Shown: in pieces, positions 34,052-43,864 of the stretch
Layout: each line of letters starts with the position of its first letter
How positions within the stretch are numbered: the first letter of the stretch is position 1
NCBI RefSeq assembly: GCF_001429605.1
Contig: NZ_LMSS01000002.1
Span: forward strand, 599,778-663,777
Source: Phycicoccus sp. Soil802
GTDB taxonomy: Bacteria; Actinomycetota; Actinomycetes; Actinomycetales; Dermatophilaceae
Length of the DNA stretch: 64,000 bases
Direction: 5' to 3'
Notes under the pieces: generated by a model
What the model saw: the letters and a program-made list of their open reading frames with translations, nothing else
Told to the model about the DNA's origin: nothing
Database searches by the model: none
Program-made: the position numbers and the translations under genes

Positions 34052-37000
34052 GTGTCCAGACTGCAGTCGGCGGCTGGCCGTGTCCCCCAACGCTGGTCGT
34101 TCGGTCACTGGCCCCTGCGTCGAAAGCTTGCAGCCGCGATCGTCCTGCCCGTGGTCCTCGCCTTCGTGTTCGGTGGCCTGCGCGTCAAGAACGACTTCGA
34201 CTCCTCCCGCCAGCTCACCCAGGCTGCCGACACGGTTCTGGTCATCCGCCCCGTCGTCGACTACAACCTCGCTGTCCAGCGGCTCGCCGCCGCGGAGAGC
34301 GTCGGCGGTGGCGGTGTCATCGCGGCGATCACCAAGTACGAGTCCGCGGCGGCCGACCTCCGCATCGCCCTCAAGGCCGAAGGCGTCCCCGAGTCCGTGA
34401 AGGCCAGCGGCCAGAGCGCCCTCGCCCTCGGCCAGGCGGTCCGCACCGCGAAGACCCAGAGCCCCTTCTCCGACATCGTCATCGACAAGTCCGGCAACAT
34501 CGCGACCCTCATGTCCTCGGCCGTGAGCGACCTGGGCCTGAGCGACGACTCGGCCTCGGCCAAGATCGTCGTCGCCCTCCAGGACTCCATCGCCGCCCAG
34601 CGCGCCATGACCGGTGAGCAGCTCAACCTCTCCAACACCGACGACGCGTCCGCCAACCTGCGCGCGATCGGTCAGGTCGGAGCCGAGACCGCCGCCCTCA
34701 CGCGACTCCTCTCGACCGCGCCGGCCAACCAGGTCAGCCAGGCCCGCCAGCTCCTCAACGAGAACGGCCGCCGCAACTACACGCTCCAGCAGCAGCCCCC
34801 GGACAAGGCCCAGATCGCTGGCCTCGGCATCGTGATCGAGTCGAGCAACGCCGGTTACGCCACGCTGATGGACGGCCAGCTGCAGGCCCTGGAGGCCAAC
34901 CTCCGTGACCGCGCCGCCCAGCACCGCGCCGAGGCAATCCTCAACGCCGCGATCGTGGTCCTCGCGCTCGCCGCCGCCCTCGGCCTGGTCGTCGCCCTCA
35001 TCCGCTCCCTGCTCATCCCCATCCGCGCCGTGCGTCAGGGCGCCCTCGACGTGGCGAACATTCGCCTCCCCGAGGCCGTTGCCGCGATGCGTGATGGTGA
35101 GGAGCTCCCCGAGTTCGTCCCGATCCCGGTCCACACGACCGAGGAGATGGGCCAGCTCGCCCGCGCCGTGGACGACCTCCACACCCAGGCCCGCACGCTG
35201 GCTGGTGACCAGGCCCGCCTCCGGGTCCAGGTCGGCCACATGTTCGAGACCCTGTCACGCCGCAGCACCTCCCTCATCGACCAGCAGCTCAGCCTGATCG
35301 AGCGCCTGGAGAGCGACGAGGAAGACCCGAAGCGCCTCCAGAGCCTCTTCCGCCTCGACCACCTCGCCGCCCGTATGCGCCGGAACAGCGACTCGCTGCT
35401 GGTGCTCGCCGGCACCTCGACCCGTCGTGGCATGTCCGGCTCGGTCTCGGTCTCCGACGCCGTCCGTGCGGCCGTGTCCGAGGTCGAGAACTACGAGCGC
35501 ATCGACATCGGCGACACCTCGAACGACCACGTGCTCGGCGCTGTGGGCTCCGACCTCATCCACCTGGTCGCGGAGATCGTCGACAACGCCCTGTCCTACT
35601 CCCCGCCCACCTCCCGCGTGGCCATCCGTGGTGCCCGTACGCCCGAAGGCGGGCTCCTCATCGAGGTCGCCGACCGTGGCCTCGGTATGCCGCCCAAGGA
35701 CCTCGCGACCCTCAACGACCAGCTCGCGCACGGCGGCGACATCACCGCCGACACCGCGCGCCGCATGGGTCTGTTCGTGGTGGGAAGCCTCGCCAAGCGG
35801 CACGGCATCGCCGTCCGCCTGCGTCGCAACGGCGACGACAAGCAGGGCGTCACCGTGTCGATCCACCTGCCAGCCGGCCTGCTGGCCGACAGCGCCAAGG
35901 GCGAGCGTCCGGTCCGTCCGGCTGCCGCTGCCGCTCCCGCGGAGGCTGCTCCCGCCCCCACGACGCCGACGTCCGCCGTCGGTGGCACCACCAAGGCCGG
36001 CCTGCCCACCCGGGTCCGCGGAGCCAGTGGCGCCACGCCCAGCCCCGTGGCCGACGCCGCCAAGAAGCTGCCAACCCGGACGCCCGGTGCGCACGGCCCC
36101 ACGGCCGCGAACGCCATCCAGGCGCCGCCGGCGAAGCCCGTCATCGAGGGCTCCGAGGCCGCTGAGGAGAAGGCAGCCACCAACGGCCACGCCGAGACCC
36201 AGCCGGTCAACGGCCACGCGGCCAAGGCCGACCAGGTCTCCGACGCCCCGGTCAACGGCTCCGCCCCCGCGGAGGCGCCGGCCGCCGTCGGGGCCAAGGA
36301 CGCAGCGGCCAAGGACGTCGAGGACGAGGCCGCCACGGTCGACGCGAAGGCGGAGGCCACGGGTGACCCGAAGGCAGACGCTCCGGTGGAGCCGCAGGTC
36401 GACGCGGTTGACGCGAAGGCTGACGCGAAGACTGACGCGCCGGAGGCTGAGGCCACCGAGCCGCAGCGCTCTGCGGCCGGCCTGCCGGTCCGCACGCCGC
36501 GCGCCACCGGGATCACCGAGTACCGCGAGTTCGAGGACGCCCCGTCCACGGAGCAGCAGGACGCGACTCCCGACAAGGGCGCCGGGAAGGCAGACCTCCC
36601 CGCAGCCAGGGGTGGCCGGCTCAGCTGGCTCCCGGGTCGCGCCAAGGCGGCAGCCGAGGCGGCCCGCCTCGAGGCCGAGGCCGAGGCCAACGAGCCCCGC
36701 CAGATGCCGTCGAACCTGTCCGCCTGGCTGGAGCACCGCGCCAAGATCGTCGAGGCCTCCAAGGCTCGCGAGCTCGGTGCCGACGCCCCGACCGAGGCCC
36801 CCGCGACCAGCGGCAGCACCGACTCCACGGACGCGACCGACGCCACGCCCGACTCCGGCACCGAGATCCACGTGCCCGCCGAGTGGGTGGCCGAGGCCGA
36901 GGCCGACGCCGCGGAAGCCACCCCCGAGGTCGCCGCCGAGGCCGTCGTGGCGGACGCTGCGGTGGACACCGTCGAGACCGAGGTCGCGGCACCGGCCGAC

Positions 37001-37945
37001 AGCACCGAGGTCCTCGAGGCGCCCGTCACCGAGGCCGGTCACCTCCCGACCCGCATCCCGGGGGCGACTGCCTCCGCGACCGCTGGCCTGCAGGAGACCG
37101 AGGCCCCCAGCTCCCGCCCGCGGGTGCGAGCCCACAACACGTCGTTCTTCGGCGCTCGCCGGGCCCGCGACGTGGCGGCTGTCGAGGCCACCCCGGTGGT
37201 CGAGGAGCCGGCAGTCGAGGTCCTGGTCGACGAGGCGCCCGTCGCCGAGGTCGCCGAGGTCAACGAGTCGGCCGAGGTCGCCGAGGTCATCGAGTCGGCC
37301 GAGGTCGCCGAGGAGACCGCGGCAGTCGAGCAGGAGACCGTGGCGCCCGCCGCCGAGGTCACCGAGCAGGTCGCCGAGGAGCCCGCCGAGGAGCCCGCCG
37401 AGGTCCACGTCGCCGTCGAGGCCGAGCACGTCGAGCCGGAGCAGGTCGAGGCCGAGCACGTCGAGCCCGAGCCCTTCGAGGCCGAGCAGTCGGAGCCGGA
37501 GCAGGTCGTGCCGGTCGTGGCCGAGGCCGAGGCCGACGTCGACCCGGAGGCCGAGCTGGCGGAGGCGCCCAGCGGCAACCTCAACGACACCCCCATCTTC
37601 CGGGCGATGATGTCCCGCTGGCTGACGGATGACAGCGATTCGGCAGCCGCGGCGACGTCGTGGTCCACCAACGAGGCGGACCAGGCCTGGTCTGCCGCAG
37701 CACGGATCGAGGAGACCCAACCCCTGGAAGAGTCAGCAGCCGGTCTCCCCAAGCGACGCCCCGGGAACTACCTGATCCCCGGTGCGGTCGACGAGGCCGA
37801 CGAGAAGCCCGCTGCCCCCGCAGCATCGCGACGCGATCCCGAAGCGATCCGCCGCAACCTCAACCGCCACAAGAACGGTGTGAGCTCCGCTCGCACCGAG
37901 GCACAAGATGGAACACACCGAGAGGAAGCCGATGTTCACCACTGA
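34052..37945 (+). CDS. cvnA: Conservon sensor histidine kinase-like protein (CvnA) with very long C-terminal tail
   Basis: A 1297-residue membrane protein. Residues about 26-46 and 296-318 are membrane helices bounding an extracytoplasmic nitrate/nitrite-sensor-like (NIT) domain. A HAMP region, the dimerisation helix with His437 ([12 protein letters not shown]) and an ATPase domain with D511NALSYSPP follow. From about 620 the protein is an Ala/Glu/Val/Pro-rich disordered tail with five spaced copies of a LPxR-x-[RP]-G type motif (near residues 650, 672, 809, 996 and 1230). The first gene of a conservon, controlling a small GTPase system. GTG 34052 is seven bases after AGGAAAGG; an in-frame GTG at 34034 is possible. 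Confidence 0.88.
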   Translation: MSRLQSAAGRVPQRWSFGHWPLRRKLAAAIVLPVVLAFVFGGLRVKNDFDSSRQLTQAADTVLVIRPVVDYNLAVQRLAAAESVGGGGVIAAITKYESAAADLRIALKAEGVPESVKASGQSALALGQAVRTAKTQSPFSDIVIDKSGNIATLMSSAVSDLGLSDDSASAKIVVALQDSIAAQRAMTGEQLNLSNTDDASANLRAIGQVGAETAALTRLLSTAPANQVSQARQLLNENGRRNYTLQQQPPDKAQIAGLGIVIESSNAGYATLMDGQLQALEANLRDRAAQHRAEAILNAAIVVLALAAALGLVVALIRSLLIPIRAVRQGALDVANIRLPEAVAAMRDGEELPEFVPIPVHTTEEMGQLARAVDDLHTQARTLAGDQARLRVQVGHMFETLSRRSTSLIDQQLSLIERLESDEEDPKRLQSLFRLDHLAARMRRNSDSLLVLAGTSTRRGMSGSVSVSDAVRAAVSEVENYERIDIGDTSNDHVLGAVGSDLIHLVAEIVDNALSYSPPTSRVAIRGARTPEGGLLIEVADRGLGMPPKDLATLNDQLAHGGDITADTARRMGLFVVGSLAKRHGIAVRLRRNGDDKQGVTVSIHLPAGLLADSAKGERPVRPAAAAAPAEAAPAPTTPTSAVGGTTKAGLPTRVRGASGATPSPVADAAKKLPTRTPGAHGPTAANAIQAPPAKPVIEGSEAAEEKAATNGHAETQPVNGHAAKADQVSDAPVNGSAPAEAPAAVGAKDAAAKDVEDEAATVDAKAEATGDPKADAPVEPQVDAVDAKADAKTDAPEAEATEPQRSAAGLPVRTPRATGITEYREFEDAPSTEQQDATPDKGAGKADLPAARGGRLSWLPGRAKAAAEAARLEAEAEANEPRQMPSNLSAWLEHRAKIVEASKARELGADAPTEAPATSGSTDSTDATDATPDSGTEIHVPAEWVAEAEADAAEATPEVAAEAVVADAAVDTVETEVAAPADSTEVLEAPVTEAGHLPTRIPGATASATAGLQETEAPSSRPRVRAHNTSFFGARRARDVAAVEATPVVEEPAVEVLVDEAPVAEVAEVNESAEVAEVIESAEVAEETAAVEQETVAPAAEVTEQVAEEPAEEPAEVHVAVEAEHVEPEQVEAEHVEPEPFEAEQSEPEQVVPVVAEAEADVDPEAELAEAPSGNLNDTPIFRAMMSRWLTDDSDSAAAATSWSTNEADQAWSAAARIEETQPLEESAAGLPKRRPGNYLIPGAVDEADEKPAAPAASRRDPEAIRRNLNRHKNGVSSARTEAQDGTHREEADVHH

Positions 37946-38351
37946 CGCCATGGCCCAGCCCAAGGGCGAGTACGACTGGCTCGTGGCCAAGTTCGCGACG
38001 GAGACCCCTGGCGTGTCACACGCCATCCTGGTCTCGGCCGACGGGCTTCCCATGGCCGCCAGCGAGCAGCTCCCCGTGGATCGGGCCGAGCAGATGGCAG
38101 CCGTGGCCTCGGGCATGGCCAGCCTCGCCTCTGGTGCGGCTCGCCTGTTCCAGGGTGGCACGGTCCTCCAGTCCGTCATCGAGATGGAGCTGGGTTACCT
38201 GCTCCTCATGAGTGTCGGAGACGGCTCGCACCTGGCAGCACTCACCAGCACCGACTCTGACATCGGTCAGGTCGGCTACGAGATGGCGGTTCTGGTTGAC
38301 CGCGTCGGCAAGATGATCGACGCGTCTGCCCGGACCCCCATGACGGGCTAG
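37932..38351 (+). CDS. cvnB: Roadblock/LC7 domain protein (CvnB)
   Basis: A 139-residue roadblock/LC7 fold protein, the second component of a conservon and a likely GTPase-activating or scaffold partner of Cvn[21 protein letters not shown] and [17 protein letters not shown] are typical strands. ATG 37932 follows GAGAGGAAG by five bases and overlaps the end of cvnA by 14 bases; an ATG at 37908 is less likely. It probably acts at the membrane by binding CvnA. Confidence 0.9.
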   Translation: MFTTDAMAQPKGEYDWLVAKFATETPGVSHAILVSADGLPMAASEQLPVDRAEQMAAVASGMASLASGAARLFQGGTVLQSVIEMELGYLLLMSVGDGSHLAALTSTDSDIGQVGYEMAVLVDRVGKMIDASARTPMTG

Positions 38352-38355
38352 TCCC

Positions 38356-38727
38356 ATGGCGCCAGACGGACGCGACGTGTCGGCAGGCCCCCGCCTGGTC
38401 CGGCCCTACGCGCTGACGTCAGGACGGACCGAGTCCGTGGTCGACCTCCCCATCGAGGCCACGTTCGAGGTGCTGCCGTCCGGCCGCTCCACGACCTGGC
38501 CCGAGGGCGACCTCTCCGGCCGGATCATCGAGCTCTGCGCGGCGACCGAGTCGGTGGCCGAGGTCTCGGCAAAGCTGCACATCCCGCTCGGCGTCGCTCG
38601 GGTTCTCCTGGGTGACCTGGTCACCGCGGGTCACCTGAAGACCCGCACGACCATCTCCGAAAACACGACATCCGACGAACGACGTGAACTGATTGAAAGG
38701 ACACTCAGTGGACTACGCGCCCTCTAA
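38356..38727 (+). CDS. cvnC: DUF742 protein (CvnC)
   Basis: A 123-residue DUF742 protein, the third conservon component. It opens with RLVRPYALTSGRT, which is the family hallmark, and contains a winged-helix-like segment (EGDLSGRIIELCAATESVAEVSAKLHI is read as helix-turn-helix). Its precise biochemical role is not known. It starts four bases after the cvnB stop and overlaps the start of cvnD by 20 bases. Confidence 0.9.
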   Translation: MAPDGRDVSAGPRLVRPYALTSGRTESVVDLPIEATFEVLPSGRSTTWPEGDLSGRIIELCAATESVAEVSAKLHIPLGVARVLLGDLVTAGHLKTRTTISENTTSDERRELIERTLSGLRAL

Positions 38728-39292
38728 CCGCAGCAGCGCCTCGACGAAGATTGTCGTGGCCGGCGGCTTCGGCGTCGGCAAGACCACCTTCGTTGGTGCC
38801 GTCTCCGAGATCGACCCCCTGCGCACCGAGGCTCTCGTCACGAACGAGTCCGAGGGCCAGGACGACATCTCCAAGGTGCAGCAGAAGCACACCACCACGG
38901 TGGCGATGGACTTCGGCCGCATCACCCTGGCCGAGAACCTCGTGCTCTACCTCTTCGGCACCCCCGGCCAGCGTCGTTTCTGGTTCATGTGGGACGACCT
39001 GGTGAAGGGTGCCATCGGTGCCGTCGTGCTGGTCGACGTCCGTCGCCTCGACGACAGCTTCGCCGCCGTCGACTACTTCGAGGCCAAGGGCCTGCCGTTC
39101 ATCGTCGCGCTCAACCAGTTCGACGGCTCGCAGGAGTTCGGCCCCGACGACATCAGGGAGGCACTGGCCATCCCGTCGCACATCCCCGTCATCGAGGTCG
39201 ACGCCCGTGACCGCGAGTCCGCCAAGCAGGCGCTGGTGCGGATCACGGAGTTCGCCCTGACCCAGCTCACCGGGGTGAAGGCCTCGGCCTGA
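38708..39292 (+). CDS. cvnD: Conservon small GTPase-like ATP/GTP-binding protein (CvnD)
   Basis: A 194-residue Ras-like GTP-binding protein, the output of the conservon. The P-loop is GGFGVGKTT (residues 19-27), the switch II region reads LYLFGTPGQRRF, and ALNQFDGS replaces NKxD. GTG 38708 follows GAAAGGA by five bases. By analogy with Streptomyces conservons it would transmit signals from CvnA to cellular targets; the target is not in the window. Confidence 0.92.
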   Translation: MDYAPSNRSSASTKIVVAGGFGVGKTTFVGAVSEIDPLRTEALVTNESEGQDDISKVQQKHTTTVAMDFGRITLAENLVLYLFGTPGQRRFWFMWDDLVKGAIGAVVLVDVRRLDDSFAAVDYFEAKGLPFIVALNQFDGSQEFGPDDIREALAIPSHIPVIEVDARDRESAKQALVRITEFALTQLTGVKASA

Positions 39293-39308
39293 CCCCACAC
39301 CATCGACA

Positions 39309-39339
39309 GAGCCCGGCCGCCCATGGGGCTGCCGGGCTC
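39309..39339 (+). terminator. Terminator of the conservon operon
   Basis: A 9-bp stem GAGCCCGGC (39309-39317) with GCCGGGCTC (39331-39339) lies 16 bases after cvnD and before the convergent oxidoreductase fusion gene. Confidence 0.7.
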
Positions 39340-39357
39340 CGTCGTGGGTGGGAGCGG

Positions 39358-40848
39358 TCAGCCCGGGTCGAGCACTGGCGCGAGGCGGGCGACGTCGTCC
39401 GGGCCTGCCAGGTCGGGCAGCCCGACGAACACCGTCTTGATCCCGAACTCGTCGGCGAGGCGGCGGTACCGGTCGCGGTGGCTCCTCGCCTCGCCGGCGT
39501 GGTGACGCCTGGCGAACGCTGCTGCTGCGGTCCGGCCCCGCAACCGTTCGACCCTGCGCCAGGTGTCGTCGCGGTCGGTCCCCACGACGGGGAGGTCGAG
39601 CACGGTCACGGCCACCTCCGCGGGGTCGCGGCCGACCTCCGCGCAGTGCGCCCGCAGCACGGCCAGCTTGTGGGCGAGCACGTCCTCGTTGCTGGGGAGG
39701 TTGCACGCGTCCGCCTGCGCGGCCGCGATCCGCAGCGTGCGCCGCTCCCCGGAGCCGCCCACGATCACCTGTGGTCGCCCCACGGGCCGCGGGTATGCCG
39801 TGGTCTCGGGCAGGGTGACGCGCGTCCCGGCATACGCCTTGGTGCCCTTGTCCCACAACGCGTGGAGCGTCTCGATGCACGACTCCAGCAGGTCGAGCCG
39901 TTCGGCGGCGGGCGGGAAGGGGAGGCCGAACGCCTGGTGCTCCCGCTCCCACCACCCCGCGCCGAGCCCGACGAAGGCCCGTCCACCCGACAGCACATCA
40001 AGGGTGGCAACGGTTTTCGCAATGATCCCCGGCGCACGGAAGGTCACCGGCGAGACCAGGGTCCCGAGCCGCAGGCGGGTGTCGAGCCCGGCGAGCATCC
40101 CCAGCGTCACCCAGGGTTCGGGGATCGGCTCCCACGCGCGGTCCACCTGGGGGATCTGGATCAGGTGGTCCATCAGCGCGATCCCGGCGAAGCCGTGCTC
40201 GTCCGCGGCGACTGCGATCGAGCGCAGCCAGCCGGCCGGATCGGCACCCCAGGGGAACCGGGACACCTGGAGCACGACCTCCGGCCAGGCCTGCTGTCGA
40301 ACGCCGTGAGCCTCGCTCGCCGGGCGCGGTACCGGACCGTCCACGACGTCAGCGCCCTGAGCCGGAGCAGGGGAGTCCACGACGACACGCACCTCGTCCC
40401 AGCCTTCGTCGGCGACTGCCTCGCGGGCCCGTGCGAAGGCGGCGTGCTGCTGGGCCAGGACCCTCGCCGGCACCGGACGGTCGCGGGTGGCGTTGCGTTG
40501 GCGGGATACGGACTCCGGTGTCTCGAAGAGCACTGCGACGCAGGGCAGCCCGGCGATTCGCCCTTGCTCGCGCAGCCGGTCGCGCAGGTCCGGGTCGAGG
40601 CCGAGGGTGTCGACCACCACGGTGAGACCACGCCGGGCCCGGCCGGCCACGATCTGGTGGAGCAGGGCGAAGGCGTCGGCCGAGGCGTCGAGGTCGAACT
40701 CGCCACTGCCGACCACCGCCCGCAGGGCGTCTGACGACACCACCTCCTGCTGCCGGTAGTGCTGCGCCGCCCAGGTCGACTTGCCCGAACCGCTGGGCCC
40801 GACCAGCACGACCAGCGCGTGGTCGGGGAGGGGTGCCGCTGCGGTCAG
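39358..40848 (-). CDS. P-loop kinase-like domain fused to LLM F420-dependent oxidoreductase
   Basis: About 496 residues in two parts. The first 165 form a P-loop kinase-like domain: Walker A GPSGSGKST (about residues 17-25), SSDALR and VVVDTLGLDPDLRDRLREQ resemble the T4 polynucleotide kinase/zeta group. The second (about 185-490) is a complete luciferase-like F420 oxidoreductase with GIALMDHLIQIP, LRLGTLVSPVTFR, VGLGAGWWEREH and VIVGGSGERRTL. The start is uncertain: a CTG at 40848 overlaps the glyoxalase stop (CTGA), while the next upstream ATG, 40920, would overlap that gene by 76 bases. It is followed head-to-tail by nothing; the terminator after cvnD is shared. Confidence 0.78.
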   Translation of the reverse strand: MTAAAPLPDHALVVLVGPSGSGKSTWAAQHYRQQEVVSSDALRAVVGSGEFDLDASADAFALLHQIVAGRARRGLTVVVDTLGLDPDLRDRLREQGRIAGLPCVAVLFETPESVSRQRNATRDRPVPARVLAQQHAAFARAREAVADEGWDEVRVVVDSPAPAQGADVVDGPVPRPASEAHGVRQQAWPEVVLQVSRFPWGADPAGWLRSIAVAADEHGFAGIALMDHLIQIPQVDRAWEPIPEPWVTLGMLAGLDTRLRLGTLVSPVTFRAPGIIAKTVATLDVLSGGRAFVGLGAGWWEREHQAFGLPFPPAAERLDLLESCIETLHALWDKGTKAYAGTRVTLPETTAYPRPVGRPQVIVGGSGERRTLRIAAAQADACNLPSNEDVLAHKLAVLRAHCAEVGRDPAEVAVTVLDLPVVGTDRDDTWRRVERLRGRTAAAAFARRHHAGEARSHRDRYRRLADEFGIKTVFVGLPDLAGPDDVARLAPVLDPG

Positions 40849-41237
40849 CTCTCTGCCCTCGGGGCGTGGCTCACGAGCCCGACGAGGTTGTCCTCGCTGT
40901 CCCGGATGAACGCCATCCACTCATCGTGTCCCGCCGGTCCCAGGCTGTCGTCGGTGTGGCTGAAGATGATGTGCGGTTCGGCCTCGACGACCACGCCCTC
41001 AGCCCGGAGCTCCTCGATGCGGGTGGGGACGTCGTCCACCTTCAGGTAGAGCAGCGCGGAGCTGGCACCCTCCTCGAGCAGGAGCCTGGTGCCGCCGCCG
41101 AGGGCGAAGAACAGCAGCCCTGGCGGGTCGAAGCGGGCCAGCGGTGGTGCGCCGAGCAGGCGTTCGTAGAAGGCTGCCGCCCGGTCGAGGTCCTGCGCGT
41201 ACTGGGCCACCTGCGCCAGGCCCGTGCCAGCGGTCAT
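40845..41237 (-). CDS. Glyoxalase/VOC family protein
   Basis: A 130-residue vicinal oxygen chelate fold protein (glyoxalase/bleomycin-resistance type). It has the betaalphabeta repeats VAQYAQDLDRAAAFYERLLG and the C-terminal EWMAFIRDSEDNLVGLVSH with a metal-binding Glu or His candidate. The substrate is unknown. ATG 41237 has a strong AGGAGG site six bases upstream. Its stop overlaps the start of the kinase/oxidoreductase fusion, so the two are probably one operon and might act on related metabolites. Confidence 0.85.
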   Translation of the reverse strand: MTAGTGLAQVAQYAQDLDRAAAFYERLLGAPPLARFDPPGLLFFALGGGTRLLLEEGASSALLYLKVDDVPTRIEELRAEGVVVEAEPHIIFSHTDDSLGPAGHDEWMAFIRDSEDNLVGLVSHAPRAES

Positions 41238-41258
41238 CACCCACCTCCTGGCGAGAAT

Positions 41259-42110
41259 CTACTGCGGGAGGGTGCGTCGCCGCTCGAGGATCGCAGCCGC
41301 GACCTCGCCGGGGTGGGTCTCGGGGATCCAGTGACCCGCGTCGAGCTCGGTGAAGGTGTAGTCGGCCGCGACGTGGGCACGGGTCCGCTCGGCGGCCGCC
41401 CGCCCGAGCGCGGGGTCGTCCCGACCCCAGACGTACGCGGTGGGGGTGGATATCCGGCGTGCGATGGAATCACGGGAACCCTTGCGCCGCAAGGGAATTG
41501 CTCGATACCAAGCCAGGCCGCCACTGGCCGCGCCCGGCTCACGGAAGCGCGCGGCATACCTCTGCACGTGGTGCTCGGGCAGGCCGGAGCGGCGCAAGGC
41601 CGGCACCAGCCGGCGCCGCAGGACCAGCTCGGGGATGGTGGGGAGCTGGAACGCGGCGAGGTACCAGCTGCGCCGCGCCTGGTCGCCATGACGCATCGCC
41701 CAGGCGATGGCGTGGTGGTGCGGGGTGGACAGCACGGTCAGGCTGCGCAGCCGCTCGGGGTGACGCTCGGCGAAGGCCCACGCGACCGAGCCACCCCAGT
41801 CATGGCCGACCAGGTGGACCCGCGCGGTCCCGAGCTCGTCGAGCAGGGCGAGGACGTCGGCGACCAGCTCCTCCATCCGGTAGGCCCGGCGTCCACGAGG
41901 TCGCGCGCGGGGGGAGTAGCCGCGCTGGTCGAACGCCACGACCCGCAGGCCGGCCTCGACGAGCGCTGGAGTCACCTGCGACCACGTGTGGCGGTCCTGC
42001 GGCCAGCCGTGCAGGAGCAGCACCAGCTCTGACGAGGGGTCGCCCCGGTCGCGGTCTGCGTCGCTGTCGCTGACGTCGAAGACCAGGCCGTCTCGGGTGA
42101 ACTCCTGCAC
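41259..42110 (-). CDS. Alpha/beta hydrolase, epoxide hydrolase-like
   Basis: A 283-residue cytosolic hydrolase. HGWPQDRHTW is the oxyanion motif, the nucleophile is Asp in GHDWGGSVAW, as in epoxide hydrolases and haloalkane dehalogenases, and DAGHWIPETHP carries the His. The cap domain lies between. The substrate is unknown. GTG 42110 is preceded at six bases by TAGGTT on this strand, so it is probably leaderless and divergent from the MFS gene. Confidence 0.85.
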   Translation of the reverse strand: MQEFTRDGLVFDVSDSDADRDRGDPSSELVLLLHGWPQDRHTWSQVTPALVEAGLRVVAFDQRGYSPRARPRGRRAYRMEELVADVLALLDELGTARVHLVGHDWGGSVAWAFAERHPERLRSLTVLSTPHHHAIAWAMRHGDQARRSWYLAAFQLPTIPELVLRRRLVPALRRSGLPEHHVQRYAARFREPGAASGGLAWYRAIPLRRKGSRDSIARRISTPTAYVWGRDDPALGRAAAERTRAHVAADYTFTELDAGHWIPETHPGEVAAAILERRRTLPQ

Positions 42111-42173
42111 CCCGCGAACCTACCCGGCGCTCACCCCGGCGGGACCGGACGTGGGGGTGCGGGACAATGGGGC

Positions 42174-43493
42174 GTGACCAAGCCCGCCCCCCAGTTCCCC
42201 CTCGGTGGTCGGCGGGCCTGGATCGTCTATGCCGCGTCGGTGTCGGTCTACGTGCTGGCGGTGTTCCACCGCAGCTCGCTCGGCGTGGCCGGCCTGCTCG
42301 CGAGCGAACGGTTCGACATCGCGGCCACCCAGCTGTCGGTGTTCACCATGGTGCAGCTGCTCGTCTACGCCGCCATGCAGATCCCGGTGGGGGCGTTGCT
42401 CGACCGCTTCGGGTCCAAACGGCTGCTGCTGTGCGGCGTCACCCTGATGACGGTGGCCCAGCTGGGGTTCGCGTATGCCGACTCGTTCGCCATCGGCATC
42501 CTGGCGCGGGTCTTCGTCGGGATCGGCGACGCCATGATCTTCATCCCGCTGCTGCGGATCGTGGCCCTGTGGTTCCCGCCGCTACGCATCCCGATGGTGT
42601 CCCAGCTGACCGGCCTCCTCGGCCAGCTGGGTGCCCTGGTCGCGGCCACGCCGCTGGTCTACGCGCTGCACACCTGGGGCTGGACGCCGTCCTACCGGGG
42701 AGCCGCCCTGTTCGGAGTCGCCCTCGCCGCGATCGTCCTGGTCGTCGTGCGGGACTCCCCGAACCCCGACCACGAGCTCGACCAGATCAAGGTCCGGGCC
42801 CTGGCCCGGAGCGTCCGGGCCGCCTGGCGCACGCCCGGCACCAGGCTCGGCCTCTGGTCGCACTTCTCCGCGCAGTTCGGTGCGACGGTGTTCGCCCTGC
42901 TGTGGGGCTATCCGTTCCTCGTTGCGGGACAAGGACTTTCGCCATCCACTGCCGGCACCTTGCTGATGCTGATGACGGTGACGACGGTGGTGTCGAGCCC
43001 ACTGATCGGTGGGTTCGTGACGAAGTACCCGTTCTCGCGCTCGACCCTCATCCTCGGCATCGTCTTCGCCATCATGTCGGTCTGGGCGGTGGTGCTGCTG
43101 TGGCCGGGGCGGGCGCCGCTGCCGCTGCTGGTGGTGCTCGTCGTCATCACGGCGGTCGGGGGCCCGGGTTCGCTGGTCGGCTTCGACCTGGCCAGGACCT
43201 TCAACCCCCCGACCCGGCTCGGGAGCGCCACCGGCATCGTCAACGTCGGCGGCTTCCTGGCCTCGCTGTCCACCGTGACGCTGATCGGCATCATCCTCGA
43301 CCGGGTCGCGCCGGGCGGTCCGAGCACCTACGACGTGGACACCTTCCGGGCTGCGATGTCGGTCCAGTACCTCGTCTGGGGGGCCGGCGTCGTGCAGATC
43401 CTGCGTTACCGGCGCAAGACCCGGCGGGGGCTGCGCGAGAGCGATCCGGAGGCCTACGAGGCGCTTCGCTCGGGCGAGTCCATCACCCCCTGA
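42174..43493 (+). CDS. MFS transporter
   Basis: A 439-residue carrier with 12 likely membrane helices. GALLDRFGSKRLLLCG is the MFS loop 2-3 motif (G-x-x-x-D-R-x-G-x-R/K-x). The profile is like nitrate/sugar-phosphate or hexuronate-type members, but the substrate is not known. GTG 42174 lies five bases after GACAAT (42163-42168), indicating a leaderless transcript. It diverges from the epoxide hydrolase-like gene, from which it is separated by only 63 bases. Confidence 0.88.
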   Translation: MTKPAPQFPLGGRRAWIVYAASVSVYVLAVFHRSSLGVAGLLASERFDIAATQLSVFTMVQLLVYAAMQIPVGALLDRFGSKRLLLCGVTLMTVAQLGFAYADSFAIGILARVFVGIGDAMIFIPLLRIVALWFPPLRIPMVSQLTGLLGQLGALVAATPLVYALHTWGWTPSYRGAALFGVALAAIVLVVVRDSPNPDHELDQIKVRALARSVRAAWRTPGTRLGLWSHFSAQFGATVFALLWGYPFLVAGQGLSPSTAGTLLMLMTVTTVVSSPLIGGFVTKYPFSRSTLILGIVFAIMSVWAVVLLWPGRAPLPLLVVLVVITAVGGPGSLVGFDLARTFNPPTRLGSATGIVNVGGFLASLSTVTLIGIILDRVAPGGPSTYDVDTFRAAMSVQYLVWGAGVVQILRYRRKTRRGLRESDPEAYEALRSGESITP

Positions 43494-43864
43494 CGCCGGC
43501 TCCCGCGCCGGGTCGAGGGGCACCCGCCGGGAATTCGTCGCCGAGGCACCTCCACCGAGCCGGAAACCGGGTCAAACCGACGACTGGGCGGAATCGGCCA
43601 AACCTGCTCCTCAGGTGCTCTCACCTGCGAAAACGCCGATTTCGTTACCGATTCGAGACCATTGCTGGACACCTGATCGAAGCAGCGTCGTTACCTGCTG
43701 AAAGACATTGGTGTAACTCCGGTAATCACAAGGATGTCATTTCCCGGAACGGCCTGTAAGGCGTGGGATTTGTGTGACCAAAGGGTTTTGAGTGAAACGG
43801 CGGCTCTAGTCTCGTCCGGCTGTCACCTACTCACCCCGGACACCCACTCGAGAGGCATCCCCCA
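43494..43864. other. 371-base upstream region of the NlpC/P60 gene, locally A+T-richer
   Basis: The part 43600-43800 is clearly poorer in G+C than the surroundings. It contains GTTACC (43644, 43690) and GTAACTCCGGTAATC (43713-43727), reminiscent of sites for MtrA-type regulators of wall hydrolases, and a -10 candidate TAGTCT (43808-43813). No ORF. I looked for the c-di-AMP riboswitch often found in front of such hydrolases and did not see its conserved core. Confidence 0.4.

Noticed and set aside
43494..43864. c-di-AMP (ydaO) riboswitch before the NlpC/P60 gene
   Set aside because: The position would be typical, but I could not find the conserved core sequences of this riboswitch.
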